Assembly (NCBI RefSeq): GCF_030406725.1
Contig: NZ_CP129107.1
Coordinates: 806,001 to 870,000, forward strand
Length of the DNA stretch: 64,000 nt
Reading direction: 5' to 3'
From: Alteriqipengyuania flavescens
GTDB lineage: Bacteria; Pseudomonadota; Alphaproteobacteria; Sphingomonadales; Sphingomonadaceae
This document shows, piece after piece, positions 25,895-35,362 of this stretch. The first letter of the stretch is position 1, and every line of letters begins with the position of its first letter. A program made the translations under genes and the position numbers. Below the pieces are notes generated by a model. That model was given only the letters and a program-made list of their open reading frames with translations. It ran no database searches and was not told the DNA's origin.

Positions 25895-27418
25895 CTAGCG
25901 TTCTTTCGTCGCGGAGAAAGTCAGCTTGGGATTTTTCTCTTCCTGGTAGCCGACGTCCCAGGGCGACTTCGCCATGAAGACGAGGTCGCCGTCGCGGTCC
26001 TTGGCCAGGTTGGCGCGATTGAACTTCTCGAATTCATCCATCGCAGCCTGATCGCCTTTCAGCCAGCGCGCGGTGGCAAAGGGAGAGGCTTCGAGCTTCG
26101 CTTCCACCTTGTATTCGGCCGACAGCCGGCTGATCAGCACCTCGAGCTGCAGCTGGCCGACCACGCCGACAATCCACTGCCCGCCGATTTCCGGATAGAA
26201 GACCTGGATCACCCCTTCTTCGGACAGGTCGTCCAGCGCCTTGCGAAGCTGCTTGGTCTTGGTCGGATCGACCAGCTGTACACGGCGCAGGATTTCCGGC
26301 GCGAAGTTGGGCAGGCCGGTGAAGCGAATCTCGTTCTTCTCGCTCAGCGTGTCGCCCACACGGAGCGTGCCGTGGTTGGGGATGCCGATGATGTCTCCGG
26401 GATGCGCCGTGTCGGCAATCTCGCGGTCCTGCGCGAAGAACAGGATCGGCGAATGTACCGCGATCGGCTTGCCCAGCCCGCTCGGCGTCAGCTTCATACC
26501 GCGTTTGAACGTGCCCGACACCTGCCGCATGAACGCGATGCGGTCGCGGTGGTTGGGGTCCATGTTGGCCTGGACCTTGAAAATGAAGCCCGTCACCTCG
26601 TCCCGACCCGGATCGACCTGCGCCTCGCCCGCCGGCTGGGGACGCGGCGGGGGCGCGAATTTCGCGATCGCCTCGATCAGTTCGGTCACGCCGAAATTCT
26701 TCAGCGCAGAGCCGAAATAGACAGGCGTCAGGTCGCCGGCGCGATAAGCCTCCAGGTCGAATTCGGGATAACCGACCTGCGCCAGCTCGGCCTCTTCCGC
26801 GAAATTCTCCGGTATCGACGGATCGCTGTCGACCGTGCCGAGGAATTCTTTCGACGGCCCTTCCGGCCGCGCGACCGCTCCGCTTTCGAAATCCAGCACG
26901 CCTTCGAACTGGCCGCCCATGCCGATAGGAAAGGCCTGCGGGCTGACGTCGAGCGCCAGCATGTCGGCGATCTCGTCGAGCAATTCGAAAACCGGCCGCC
27001 CTTCGCGGTCGACCTTGTTGACGAAGGTGATGATCGGCACGCTGCGCAGACGGCAGACTTCGAACAGTTTGCGCGTCTGCGGCTCGATCCCCTTGGCCGC
27101 GTCGATTACCATGATGGCAGAATCGACAGCCGTCAGGGTGCGGTAGGTGTCTTCGGAGAAATCCTCGTGCCCCGGTGTGTCGAGCAGGTTGAACGTGATG
27201 CCGTCACGCTCGAACGTCATGACCGAGGAGGTCACGGAGATACCGCGCTGCTGTTCGATCTTCATCCAGTCCGAGCGCGCGCGCCGGGCCGCCCCGCGCG
27301 CCTTGACCTCGCCCGCGAGATGAATCGCGCCGCCGGTCAGCAGCAGCTTCTCGGTCAGCGTGGTCTTGCCGGCGTCGGGGTGCGAAATGATCGCGAAGGT
27401 TCTGCGTTCGGAGGACAT
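25895..27418 (-). CDS. prfC: Peptide chain release factor 3
   Basis: The 507-residue GTPase releases RF1/RF2 from the ribosome. It has a P-loop in AIISHPDAGKTTLTEKLLL, switch II in LLDTPGHEDFSEDTYRTL, TFVNKVDREGR, and the RF3 C-terminal region (GVIQVFYPEIGGQWIVGVVGQLQLEVL). I chose the ATG at 27418, giving MSSERRTFAIISHPDAGK; an upstream frame from 27475 is low complexity. The ribosome site is weak. Confidence 0.95.
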   Translation of the reverse strand: MSSERRTFAIISHPDAGKTTLTEKLLLTGGAIHLAGEVKARGAARRARSDWMKIEQQRGISVTSSVMTFERDGITFNLLDTPGHEDFSEDTYRTLTAVDSAIMVIDAAKGIEPQTRKLFEVCRLRSVPIITFVNKVDREGRPVFELLDEIADMLALDVSPQAFPIGMGGQFEGVLDFESGAVARPEGPSKEFLGTVDSDPSIPENFAEEAELAQVGYPEFDLEAYRAGDLTPVYFGSALKNFGVTELIEAIAKFAPPPRPQPAGEAQVDPGRDEVTGFIFKVQANMDPNHRDRIAFMRQVSGTFKRGMKLTPSGLGKPIAVHSPILFFAQDREIADTAHPGDIIGIPNHGTLRVGDTLSEKNEIRFTGLPNFAPEILRRVQLVDPTKTKQLRKALDDLSEEGVIQVFYPEIGGQWIVGVVGQLQLEVLISRLSAEYKVEAKLEASPFATARWLKGDQAAMDEFEKFNRANLAKDRDGDLVFMAKSPWDVGYQEEKNPKLTFSATKER

Positions 27419-27528
27419 GGCTGGCCGCTTAGCCGCACCGCCGCCGCGCGTCCACGACGCAGCACCGACGGACAACCGAATGGCTAGAAATCGCTGCTAT
27501 CCGCCAACCGTATTCGATGGGGGTCGGA

Positions 27529-28098
27529 ATGAGGAAATCACTCGCCACACTGGCGCTGCTTGCGCTTGCCGGCTGCGGCAGCGAATTGCCGCCGAACACC
27601 TACGACCTGCCGGCCGAGGAGGTATTCCAGCGCCTTGTCGCCGGCGACCTGGAGGAGTTCAAGCGGGCGCGCAAATGCAGCATTCCGATCATGTTCCAGC
27701 AGCAGGCGGTGCTGGGCAAGTCCGTTAGCTGGCAGGTCCTGGGCGATGGCGGACAACTGGCGCGGTTCGGCGTCGAGCTGGTGCCGACCGAAAACGGCGC
27801 GTCCGAAGTGAAAATCGATATTCCGAGCCACCCGCAGGGCGGCGAAATCCACGATGGCGACAAGTTCGTACCCTATCCGGCCTTGCGCCAGCCGCTCCGC
27901 CCCGCCGTGGAAGAACTCGTCGCTTCCAAGGTCCAGCAGCGTCCCTACAACGCGCAAGCGGTGCCGCGCTCGCCGGACGACAGCGTGTGCGACGTTCAGC
28001 GCGGTAGCGCCGAAAGCGGGGTCGATTTTCGCACTAGCCGCAGCAGCAATCGCGGCAGCGGTATGGCGGACGAGGTCTCCGACGACTGGGGCGAGTGA
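27529..28098 (+). CDS. Putative lipoprotein of unknown function
   Basis: The 189-residue protein has a short signal peptide ending in the lipobox LLALAGC, so it is likely lipid-anchored in the envelope. The mature part contains AEEVFQRLVAGDLEEFKRARKCSIPIMFQQQAV and ends in a Ser/Arg-rich, probably disordered tail. I do not recognise the family. The ATG at 27529 follows a GGGGGTCGGA stretch. It diverges from prfC and converges with pheT. Confidence 0.7.
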   Translation: MRKSLATLALLALAGCGSELPPNTYDLPAEEVFQRLVAGDLEEFKRARKCSIPIMFQQQAVLGKSVSWQVLGDGGQLARFGVELVPTENGASEVKIDIPSHPQGGEIHDGDKFVPYPALRQPLRPAVEELVASKVQQRPYNAQAVPRSPDDSVCDVQRGSAESGVDFRTSRSSNRGSGMADEVSDDWGE

Positions 28099-28101
28099 CG
28101 T

Positions 28102-30498
28102 CTAGCCGCGCAGTTCCGCACCAAGCTTCGCCGCCGCGGCCACGACCTTGTCGGAAACCGCCTTCAGCTCGGCATCGGTGAAGCTTTTCTCGCCCGGCTG
28201 GAGCGTGGCTTCGATGGCGACGCTTTTCCTGCCTTCGGGGACGCCCTGCCCTGCGAACACGTCGAACACGCGCGCGGCGACGATGGCCTGCTTGTCTGCG
28301 CCCTTCACCGCGCGCTCCAGCTCGCCGGCAGCGAGATCGTCCGGCACCAAGAAGGCGAAATCGCGCTTCACCGGCTGCAGCGCGGGCGGAGCATAAGGCG
28401 CGCGGGCGAAGCCGGGCGCTTTCTTCGGCGCAGGGATCGCATCGAGAAACAGCTCGGCAACCACGACCGGCCCGTCGATGTCGAACGCTTCCAGCGTGCG
28501 CGGGTGCAGCGCGCCAAACCGGGCGAGCACGGCTTTCGGGCCGAGGCGGAGCGTGCCGGACTGGCCCGGATGGAACTGCGCGCCCGCCTCGCCCATCACT
28601 TGCAGGCGGTCGACCGGCGCACCGGCGACTTCGAGCAATCGCTCGGCCATGCCCTTGGCATCGTAGGCATCGAAGGGCGCGGCCTTGCCGCTGTCCCAGC
28701 CGCGCGGCGTCTTCTCGCCCGCAAGCAGGACGGCCAGCGTCTCGCGCTCGTCGCTCGTACCGTCAGCGCCCCGGAAATAGCGGCGGCCGAGTTCGAACAC
28801 GCGCACACCGGCAGCCCCGCGGTCGCGGTTGCGCTTGGCAGCGCCCAGCAGGCCCGGGATGAGCGAGGGCCGCATGACCTTGAGGTCTTCGCTAATCGGG
28901 TTCTCCAGCGCCCACAGCGGCGCGTCGCCTTGCGCGAAATGCGCGGCCTCCGCTTCGGGCAGGAACGACCAGGTGATCGCCTCGTGCAGGCCCGCCGCGG
29001 CAGCCGCGCGGCGCATCTTGCGGGCGCGAAGTTGCTCGCGCGTGGCGGTGGGTTTGGCAACCCCTTCGACGCGCGGCAAGGGCGTGCTCTCGACCTTGTC
29101 GAGCCCGTGGATGCGCACGACTTCCTCGACCAGGTCGGCGGCGCCTTCGACATCGTGACGGCGCAAGGGCACGCTGACGCTCCAGTCGGGCGCCACGTCG
29201 AAATCGAGCGCGGCGAGGATGCGGCGCTGTTCGCCTTCGGCAATCTCGACACCTCCCAGCGTCCGGGCCAGCTGCGGATCATAGGCCACCGTCATCCGCT
29301 CGGCCGGTGGCGAACCGGCGCGCACCACCTCGGTCGGCTGGCCGCCGCAGGTCTTCACGATCAGGTCGGTCAGCAGCGCAAGGCCATCGTCGAGGAAAGC
29401 CGGATCGACACCACGCTCGAACCGCGTGCGGGCATCGCTGGCAAGGCCGAGCTTGCGGCCCGTCACGCCAATGGCTTCGGGATCGAAATAGGCGATCTCG
29501 AGCAGCAGGTCTGTGGTGCCTTCGGTCGCGCCCGAATGTTCCCCGCCCATGATACCGGCGATGTCGTGCACGCCATTGTCATCGGCGATCACGGTCATGG
29601 TGTCATCGAGCGTGTAGGTCTTCTCGTTGAGCGCCTCGACCGTCTCACCATCGTGCGCGCGGCGCGCGACGACAGCGCCCGACAGTTTCGCAAGGTCGTA
29701 GACATGGGCCGGGCGGCCGAAGGCGAGCATCAGGTAATTGGTCGCATCGACCAGCGGCGAGATCACGCGCTGGCCGGCCGCAAGCAGGCGGCGCTGCATC
29801 CATTCCGGGCTGGAGCCGGTGTTGTCGACGCCGCGGATGACACGGCCATAAAAGGCCGGGCAGCCTTGCGGATCGTCGATGCGAATTTCGACCGGGCAAG
29901 CGCCCTCGCCCGCTATCGATGGTACTTCGACAGCCTTGTAAGTGCCGAGACCCGCCGCCGCGAGATCGCGGGCAATCCCCATCACGCCCATGCAATCGGG
30001 CCGGTTGGGGGTAATGGCGACATCCAACACCGGGCTTGCCGCGTGATAATCCGCGAAGCTCGTGCCGACGGGCGCATCGGCAGGCAGTTCGATGATACCG
30101 TCATGCTCGTCGCCGAGTTCCAGTTCGCGCACCGAGCACATCATGCCGTTCGATTCGACGCCGCGGATCTTCGACTTGCGCAGTTCCATGCCATTGGCCG
30201 GCACCACCGCACCGGGCAGGCCCAGCACGCCCTTCATCCCGGCACGGGCATTAGGCGCGCCGCAGACGACCTGCAGCGGATCGCCTTCGCCCGTATCCAC
30301 AGAAAGGACCTGTAGCTTGTCGGCATCCGGGTGCGGACCAGCGGTCAGCACTTCGGCCACACGGAAACCGGCAAGTTTGTCTGCCGGATCGTCGATCCCT
30401 TCGACCTCGTGGCCGATGGCGTTCAGCGCAGCGGCGATCTCTGTCACTCCCGCCTCGGTGTCGAGGAAATGCTTCAGCCATTCGAGCGAGAACTTCAT
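28102..30498 (-). CDS. pheT: Phenylalanyl-tRNA synthetase beta subunit
   Basis: The 798-residue subunit has an N-terminal region ([36 protein letters not shown]), a tRNA-binding OB fold with [26 protein letters not shown], the B3/B4 editing and B5 domains, and a C-terminal anticodon-binding FDX-ACB domain ([18 protein letters not shown]). The ATG at 30498 overlaps the pheS stop by four bases (ATGA), so the subunits are translationally coupled. Confidence 0.97.
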   Translation of the reverse strand: MKFSLEWLKHFLDTEAGVTEIAAALNAIGHEVEGIDDPADKLAGFRVAEVLTAGPHPDADKLQVLSVDTGEGDPLQVVCGAPNARAGMKGVLGLPGAVVPANGMELRKSKIRGVESNGMMCSVRELELGDEHDGIIELPADAPVGTSFADYHAASPVLDVAITPNRPDCMGVMGIARDLAAAGLGTYKAVEVPSIAGEGACPVEIRIDDPQGCPAFYGRVIRGVDNTGSSPEWMQRRLLAAGQRVISPLVDATNYLMLAFGRPAHVYDLAKLSGAVVARRAHDGETVEALNEKTYTLDDTMTVIADDNGVHDIAGIMGGEHSGATEGTTDLLLEIAYFDPEAIGVTGRKLGLASDARTRFERGVDPAFLDDGLALLTDLIVKTCGGQPTEVVRAGSPPAERMTVAYDPQLARTLGGVEIAEGEQRRILAALDFDVAPDWSVSVPLRRHDVEGAADLVEEVVRIHGLDKVESTPLPRVEGVAKPTATREQLRARKMRRAAAAAGLHEAITWSFLPEAEAAHFAQGDAPLWALENPISEDLKVMRPSLIPGLLGAAKRNRDRGAAGVRVFELGRRYFRGADGTSDERETLAVLLAGEKTPRGWDSGKAAPFDAYDAKGMAERLLEVAGAPVDRLQVMGEAGAQFHPGQSGTLRLGPKAVLARFGALHPRTLEAFDIDGPVVVAELFLDAIPAPKKAPGFARAPYAPPALQPVKRDFAFLVPDDLAAGELERAVKGADKQAIVAARVFDVFAGQGVPEGRKSVAIEATLQPGEKSFTDAELKAVSDKVVAAAAKLGAELRG

Positions 30499-31598
30499 GA
30501 TGCCGCTCCTACGCCGCCGGAAAGGGTCGGCTGGTCGAAGGCGCTGAACCCGTAATGGTTGAGCCAGCGCCCATCGCCGTCGAAGAAGGCGCGCAGATCG
30601 TCCATGCCGTATTTCAGCATCGCCAGCCGGTCGACGCCAAGGCCCCAAGCGAAGCCTTGCCATTCGGCCGGGTCCAGCCCGGCCATTTCGATGACCCGGC
30701 GGTTGACCATGCCGCTGCCGAGCAGCTCCATCCAGCCGTGGCCCGGCGCATCGCCGTCACCGCCGAGTACCCTTTTGCCGCCGACATCCTGCCAGCCGAC
30801 ATCCACTTCCACTGAAGGCTCGGTGAAGGGGAAATAGCTGGGGCGAAGGCGCAGCACGATGTCGTCGCGCTCGAAAAAGGCCTTGAGAAAGGTCTCCAGC
30901 GTCCACCTCAGGTGGCCCAAGTGGATGTCGCGATCGATCACCAGCCCTTCGACCTGGTGGAACATGGGCGTGTGCGTGGCGTCGCTGTCGCTGCGATAGA
31001 CGCGGCCGGGCGCGATGATGCGGATCGGCGCGCCCTGTGCCTTCATCGCGCGGATCTGCACCGGCGAGGTATGCGTCCTCAAGAGCATCCGGTTCCCGTC
31101 GGCATCACGGTCTGGGAAGTAGAACGTGTCGTGCATTGCGCGCGCGGGGTGCGTTTCCGCCATGTTGAGCGCAGTGAAATTGTGCCAGTCGTCCTCGATC
31201 TCCGGCCCGGTCGCGACGGAAAAGCCCATGTCGGCGAAGATTTCCGCCAGCTCGTCCATCACCTGGCTGACGGGGTGGACGCTGCCCTTCGCCGCGTGGG
31301 GTGCAGGCAGGGTGAGGTCCAGCGTCTCGCTGGCAAGGCGCGCGTCGAGAGCGGCATCGTCGAGCGCGGCCTTGCGCGCCGCAATGGCATCGGCGACCTG
31401 TGTGCGCGTGCCCTGGATCTTCGGGCCTTCGCTTTGCCGCTGCTCCGGCGTCATCCCGCCCAATGTCTTCAGCAGGGCGCTGACCCAGCCCTTCTTGCCG
31501 AGCGCCTCGATGCGGATCGCCTCCAGCGCATCGCCGGTTTCGGATGCGGCGATCGCGCCCAGCGTGTCGGAAAGCCGTGTGTCGGTATCGTCTGCCAT
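30495..31598 (-). CDS. pheS: Phenylalanyl-tRNA synthetase alpha subunit
   Basis: This 367-residue class II synthetase subunit carries the catalytic core: [61 protein letters not shown], and a C-terminal [18 protein letters not shown]. The N-terminal ~85 residues form the helical arm. It lies 178 bases downstream of rplT, in the conserved rpmI-rplT-pheS-pheT order. Confidence 0.97.
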   Translation of the reverse strand: MADDTDTRLSDTLGAIAASETGDALEAIRIEALGKKGWVSALLKTLGGMTPEQRQSEGPKIQGTRTQVADAIAARKAALDDAALDARLASETLDLTLPAPHAAKGSVHPVSQVMDELAEIFADMGFSVATGPEIEDDWHNFTALNMAETHPARAMHDTFYFPDRDADGNRMLLRTHTSPVQIRAMKAQGAPIRIIAPGRVYRSDSDATHTPMFHQVEGLVIDRDIHLGHLRWTLETFLKAFFERDDIVLRLRPSYFPFTEPSVEVDVGWQDVGGKRVLGGDGDAPGHGWMELLGSGMVNRRVIEMAGLDPAEWQGFAWGLGVDRLAMLKYGMDDLRAFFDGDGRWLNHYGFSAFDQPTLSGGVGAAS

Positions 31599-31737
31599 GG
31601 TGCCCTATCTGGTCTTCGGGGGTCCGGTGTCAGGTTGGTTCGTTACGGTCCAATACGAAGAAGCGCCACCCCCGCCTTGGCAGGAGCAGCGCTTCGTGCC
31701 GTAGTCCGTCAGGACGACATCAATCAGGCGGGAAGCG

Positions 31738-31790
31738 CCCCGGATCGGGTCCGGGGCAGGCTGACCCTCTCCCGGCTTAGGCCGGGAGAG
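31738..31790 (-). promoter_or_regulatory. Two consecutive hairpins at the rplT-pheS junction
   Basis: One perfect 10-bp hairpin (arms 31767-31776 and 31781-31790, loop around the rplT stop) is followed by a second 7-bp hairpin (CCCCGGA / TCCGGGG within 31738-31756). Neither has a T run. They could end part of the transcripts or protect the 3' end, reducing pheST relative to ribosomal protein mRNA. Function is inferred. Confidence 0.5.
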
Positions 31791-32136
31791 CGTCCTTGGC
31801 CTGCTTGATGATCGTCTTAAAGGCTGCGCCCTCATTCATGGCGAGGTCGGCCATCACCTTGCGGTCGAGCTCGATCCCGGCAAGCTTGGTGCCGTGGATG
31901 AACTGCGAATAGGTCAGGCCTTCGGCGCGGACAGCCGCGTTGATGCGCTGGATCCACAGGGCGCGGAAGTTGCGCTTCTTAACCTTGCGGTCGCGATAGG
32001 CGTACTGGCCGGCCTTTTCGACCGCCTGGCGCGCGACGCGGATGGTGTTCTTGCGGCGGCCGCGATAGCCCTTGGCCTGGTCCAACAGCCGCTTGTGCTT
32101 CTGGCGCGTGGTAACGCCGCGTTTGATGCGAGGCAT
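31777..32136 (-). CDS. rplT: Ribosomal protein bL20
   Basis: The 119-residue protein has the usual basic N-terminal extension ([41 protein letters not shown]) and globular C-terminus ([26 protein letters not shown]). It is an assembly protein of the large ribosomal subunit. The start at 32136 follows AAGGAACAG. It is second in rpmI-rplT-pheS-pheT, with an unusual inverted repeat upstream. Confidence 0.97.
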   Translation of the reverse strand: MPRIKRGVTTRQKHKRLLDQAKGYRGRRKNTIRVARQAVEKAGQYAYRDRKVKKRNFRALWIQRINAAVRAEGLTYSQFIHGTKLAGIELDRKVMADLAMNEGAAFKTIIKQAKDALPA

Positions 32137-32164
32137 AATTCTGTTCCTTAATCAGTCACATGGT

Positions 32165-32249
32165 CCGGGCCTGCCCTCGCCCCCGCCCTTCCACCCGGAT
32201 GATACCCGGCAGGCTCAGGGTGGAAGGGCGGGGGCGAGGGTAGGCCCGG
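32165..32249 (-). repeat. Very long inverted repeat between rpmI and rplT
   Basis: Arms 32165-32196 and 32218-32249 are complementary over 32 bases with only one G.U pair, including a perfect GC-rich 23-bp core. The loop is about 21 bases. In RNA this would be an extremely stable hairpin between the L35 and L20 coding regions. Confidence 0.9.
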
Positions 32250-32271
32250 CAGCGGCGTTAGCCGCCCAATA

Positions 32272-32475
32272 TCAATCCAGCCCGTAAGGGGCCCATTTCT
32301 TCACGGCCTTGACGTCGCACTTGGCGAGAACGTCGGTGCCGCGGTTCTGGCGGATGTACTTCGCATTGTGGCTGATCAGGCGGTGGCGCTTGCCGGCGAC
32401 ACCGTGCTTGACCTTGCCGTTAGCGGTGATCTTGAAGCGTTTCTTCACACCGCTCTTGGTCTTGAGCTTGGGCAT
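32272..32475 (-). CDS. rpmI: Ribosomal protein bL35
   Basis: A 67-residue basic ribosomal protein with the typical opening [25 protein letters not shown] and middle [17 protein letters not shown]. The ATG at 32475 has AGGAG six bases upstream; the ATG two codons earlier directly abuts the AGGAG and is not usable. infC is not in the window upstream; an SDR gene is there instead. Confidence 0.96.
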   Translation of the reverse strand: MPKLKTKSGVKKRFKITANGKVKHGVAGKRHRLISHNAKYIRQNRGTDVLAKCDVKAVKKWAPYGLD

Positions 32476-32605
32476 TTTCATCTCCTGTCAGAGACACGTC
32501 CGAACCAGCCCTGGCAGCCCTAACGGCCAGACCGGCAGATGAATCACGTGTCGGTGAAGGGCGCGCATCTAGCGGATGCTGCGCGAAATGCAAGGCCTGC
32601 GCCCG

Positions 32606-33367
32606 TCAGGCGTCGTAGATCATCTTGACCGTCATCCCGCCGTCGATGACGATCTGCTGTCCGGTCACGAAGCCTGCGCCGGCAAGCCATTCGACCGCCT
32701 CCGCGATGTCCGCCACCGTGCCGACCCGTCCGGCGGGATGCTGCGACTTCGCGGTCTTGGAATGCCCGGCCTCGCTGCGCTCGCCTTCCTTCTGCCACGG
32801 GCCGGTTTCGATCCATCCCGGAAGGATCGCGTTGGCGCGCACTTCCGGCCCGAGCGAGACGGCGAGCGCGTGAGTGAGCGCGGATACGCCGCCTTTCGCC
32901 GCGCTATAGGCAAAGGTGTTCTCCTCGCTCATCAATGCGCGGGTGGAGGAGATATTGGCGATGCTCGCCCCGTCGCCGCGCCGCAGCAACGGCAGGGCCT
33001 CGCGGCTGCACAGGAAGGCGGCGGTCAGGCTCGCGTCGATCCAGCCCTGCCAGCTTTCCAGCGACAGGTCCTCCAGCTTTCCTGCATAGGGATCGGCGAT
33101 CCCGGCGTTGTTCACCAGCACGCCCAGCGCCTCGCCATCGAGCCAGGCGTCGACGGCGGTGAAAGCCTTCCTGGTCGTGCTTTCCCGCCCCACGTCGCAG
33201 GCATGGGTGAGCAATTGCGCTTGCGGATAGGCTGCCGAAAGTTCGGCCAGCGCGTCCCCGTCCTTGTCGAGCGCCGCGACGCGCCAGCCGAGGCCGAGGA
33301 AATGGACTGCGCAGCCGCGGCCGATGCCGTTGCCCGCGCCGGTGATGCAGATCGTTTTCGTGGTCAT
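32606..33367 (-). CDS. Short-chain dehydrogenase/reductase
   Basis: A 253-residue classical SDR with cofactor motif TGAGNGIGRG, the NNAG motif in VLVNNAGIADPYAG, and the active site S...YSAAK (ANISSTRALMSEENTFAYSAAKGG). It ends with the usual VTGQQIVIDGGMTVKMIYDA. The substrate is unknown. The ATG at 33367 gives the MTTKTICITGAG opening; a long upstream extension is low complexity. It lies downstream of the inositol-phosphatase family gene on the same strand. Confidence 0.87.
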   Translation of the reverse strand: MTTKTICITGAGNGIGRGCAVHFLGLGWRVAALDKDGDALAELSAAYPQAQLLTHACDVGRESTTRKAFTAVDAWLDGEALGVLVNNAGIADPYAGKLEDLSLESWQGWIDASLTAAFLCSREALPLLRRGDGASIANISSTRALMSEENTFAYSAAKGGVSALTHALAVSLGPEVRANAILPGWIETGPWQKEGERSEAGHSKTAKSQHPAGRVGTVADIAEAVEWLAGAGFVTGQQIVIDGGMTVKMIYDA

Positions 33368-33390
33368 GGTCAGCCCAACGAACGAGCCGG

Positions 33391-34182
33391 TCAGGAGTGC
33401 CCCATCGCCTCCAGCACATCGTCTAGCCGCGCGGGATCGCCGAGCGCGAGGACGGTGCCGTCGCTGTCCGCATCGAGCGGGTTGCCCTGCCAGTCGCTCA
33501 TCGTCCCGCCGGCGCCCTCCACGATGGGGACCAGTGCGGCATAATCGTAGATGGCCAGCCCGGCTTCGCACACGATGTCGAGATGGCCGCCGGCAAGCAG
33601 GCCGTAATTGTAGCAATCGCCGCCGTAGACGATCGTCCCCTGGCGGACATTGCCTCCGATCGCGCCGGCCAGCCGCATGTACGGTTCCGCCTGGCCGGCG
33701 TTGAAATAATGCGGGCTGCTGGTTGCCAACACGGCGCCTTCCAGTGCGGCGCAGCTTCGAGTGCGGACCGGCTTGCCGTTGAAACTCGTCCCTTCCCCGA
33801 TGCGACCGGCCCAGCGCTCCCTTGCGACCGCCTGGTCGATGATGCCGAGGACGGGCCAGCCGTCCTGCACCAGCGCGATCAGCGTGCCGAAGATCGGCCG
33901 ACCGGCCATGAAGCTGATCGTCCCGTCGATCGGGTCGAGCACCCAGCGGCGCCCGGCGCCTTCGTTGGAAAGCCCGTATTCCTCACCGAGGATACCGTCA
34001 CCGGGCCGCTCGGCTTCCAGGATGGCGCGAATGGCCGCCTCGGCCGCCTTGTCGGCTTCGGTCACCGGAGAGCGGTCGGCCTTGCGCTCGTGCGACCATT
34101 CGCCGCGGAACAGCGGACGGATCGCTTCGCCCGCCGCATCGGCGAGACGGTGCGCCAGCTTCAGATCGTCGGCAGTCGCCAT
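33391..34182 (-). CDS. Inositol monophosphatase family protein (HisN-like histidinol phosphatase)
   Basis: This 263-residue metal-dependent phosphatase has EADKAAEAAIRAIL, GEEYG, the metal site WVLDPIDGTISFMAG, and the C-terminal IYDYAALVPIVEGAGG. The sequence fits the HisN-type histidinol phosphatase subfamily of alphaproteobacteria better than inositol phosphatase, but this is judgement from motif style only. It starts one base after the prs stop, so the two form an operon. Confidence 0.85.
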   Translation of the reverse strand: MATADDLKLAHRLADAAGEAIRPLFRGEWSHERKADRSPVTEADKAAEAAIRAILEAERPGDGILGEEYGLSNEGAGRRWVLDPIDGTISFMAGRPIFGTLIALVQDGWPVLGIIDQAVARERWAGRIGEGTSFNGKPVRTRSCAALEGAVLATSSPHYFNAGQAEPYMRLAGAIGGNVRQGTIVYGGDCYNYGLLAGGHLDIVCEAGLAIYDYAALVPIVEGAGGTMSDWQGNPLDADSDGTVLALGDPARLDDVLEAMGHS

Positions 34183-34183
34183 T

Positions 34184-35119
34184 TCAGTCGAACAGGCTGG
34201 AGACGCTGGCCTCGTCGGCGATGCGGCGCATGGCTTCGCCCAGCAGCGGGGCGACGGTGAGCGTGCGGATGCGCTGCGAATCGTCCGCCGCATCGGTCGC
34301 CCGGATCGTGTCGGTGATGACGAGTTCCTTCAGCGCACTCTTGTCCACGCGGGCCACCGCGCCGCCAGACAGCACGCCGTGGGTGATGTAGGCCGCCACG
34401 CTCGATGCGCCTTCGTCCAGCAGCGCCTGCGCCGCGTTGCACAGCGTGCCGCCCGAATCGACGATATCATCGATCAGGATGCAGTGCCGGCCCTTCACGT
34501 CGCCGATGATGTTCATCACTTCGCTTTCGCCCGGACGGTCGCGGCGTTTGTCGACGATAGCGAGCGGCGCGTTGTCGAGCCGCTTGGCGAGCGCCCGTGC
34601 GCGCACCACGCCGCCGACATCGGGGGAGACAACCATAAGGTCCTGGTCGCCGTAGCGCGCCTGGATGTCGGCTGCCATCACGGGCGCTGCGTAGAGGTTG
34701 TCGGTCGGGATATCGAAGAAGCCCTGGATCTGCCCCGCGTGCAGGTCCACCGACAGCACGCGGTCGGCCCCGGCTTCGGTAATCAGGTTTGCCACCAGCT
34801 TGGCCGAGATCGGCGTGCGCGGGCCGGGTTTGCGGTCCTGCCTGGCATAGCCGAAATAGGGCACCACCGCAGTGATCCGCTTGGCCGAGGCTCGCTTGAG
34901 CGCATCGATGCCGATCAGCAGTTCCATGAGGTGGTCGTTGGCCGGGAAACTGGTCGACTGGACCAGGAAAACGTCCTCGCCGCGCACGTTCTCGTGGATT
35001 TCGATGAAGATCTCTTCGTCGGCGAAGCGGCGCACGCTGGCATCGGTCAGCGGCATTTCCAGATAGCCGGCGATGGCCCGGGCGAGCGGCAGGTTCGAAT
35101 TGCCGGCCATGATCTTCAT
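34184..35119 (-). CDS. prs: Ribose-phosphate pyrophosphokinase
   Basis: The 311-residue enzyme makes PRPP from ribose 5-phosphate and ATP. It has [73 protein letters not shown], and the PRPP-binding loop [18 protein letters not shown]. Length is normal. PRPP feeds histidine, purine and pyrimidine synthesis, which fits the downstream HisN-like gene. Confidence 0.96.
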   Translation of the reverse strand: MKIMAGNSNLPLARAIAGYLEMPLTDASVRRFADEEIFIEIHENVRGEDVFLVQSTSFPANDHLMELLIGIDALKRASAKRITAVVPYFGYARQDRKPGPRTPISAKLVANLITEAGADRVLSVDLHAGQIQGFFDIPTDNLYAAPVMAADIQARYGDQDLMVVSPDVGGVVRARALAKRLDNAPLAIVDKRRDRPGESEVMNIIGDVKGRHCILIDDIVDSGGTLCNAAQALLDEGASSVAAYITHGVLSGGAVARVDKSALKELVITDTIRATDAADDSQRIRTLTVAPLLGEAMRRIADEASVSSLFD

Positions 35120-35264
35120 GTCTGCGAATCTCCGTAGGGTATGGGTGTGCCGACGGGCTTAGGCGCGGGGCCGGCTATTGCAACCGCCCGCCGCCCGCTT
35201 TCCCCGCCGCGAGGGCGTTCGGATGGGTTGCTCGCCCCTTGTCCAGCGAGGGCACCCGCCCGCG

Positions 35265-35340
35265 TCAGACGCGGTGTTCGCCCTTGATCCAGCGCACGCT
35301 TTCGCCAGCAGTGCGCAGGACTGTCGCCCGGAAATCGGAC
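35265..35340 (-). repeat. Degenerate second copy of the glpX 3' end
   Basis: Ninety-eight bases downstream of the glpX stop, the - strand again encodes a tail ending VRWIKGEHRV followed by TGA and a CGC-rich stretch, as at the end of glpX itself. The two copies differ at several third codon positions, so the duplication is old. The second tail is in a different frame from glpX. Confidence 0.75.
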
Positions 35341-35362
35341 ACCCGGCTCTCGCCCGCTTGCG

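Noticed and set aside
25067-27487. An 806-codon open frame on the + strand, antisense to the EEP gene and prfC
   Set aside because: It is the complement of two well-conserved genes in high-GC DNA and shows no domain of its own.
28504-30315. A 603-codon open frame on the + strand
   Set aside because: It is antisense to pheT, whose domains are complete. High-GC third positions leave long frames open on the opposite strand.
31605-31737. A phenylalanine leader peptide (pheM-like) before pheS
   Set aside because: No short ORF with Phe codons and ribosome site was found in the gap.
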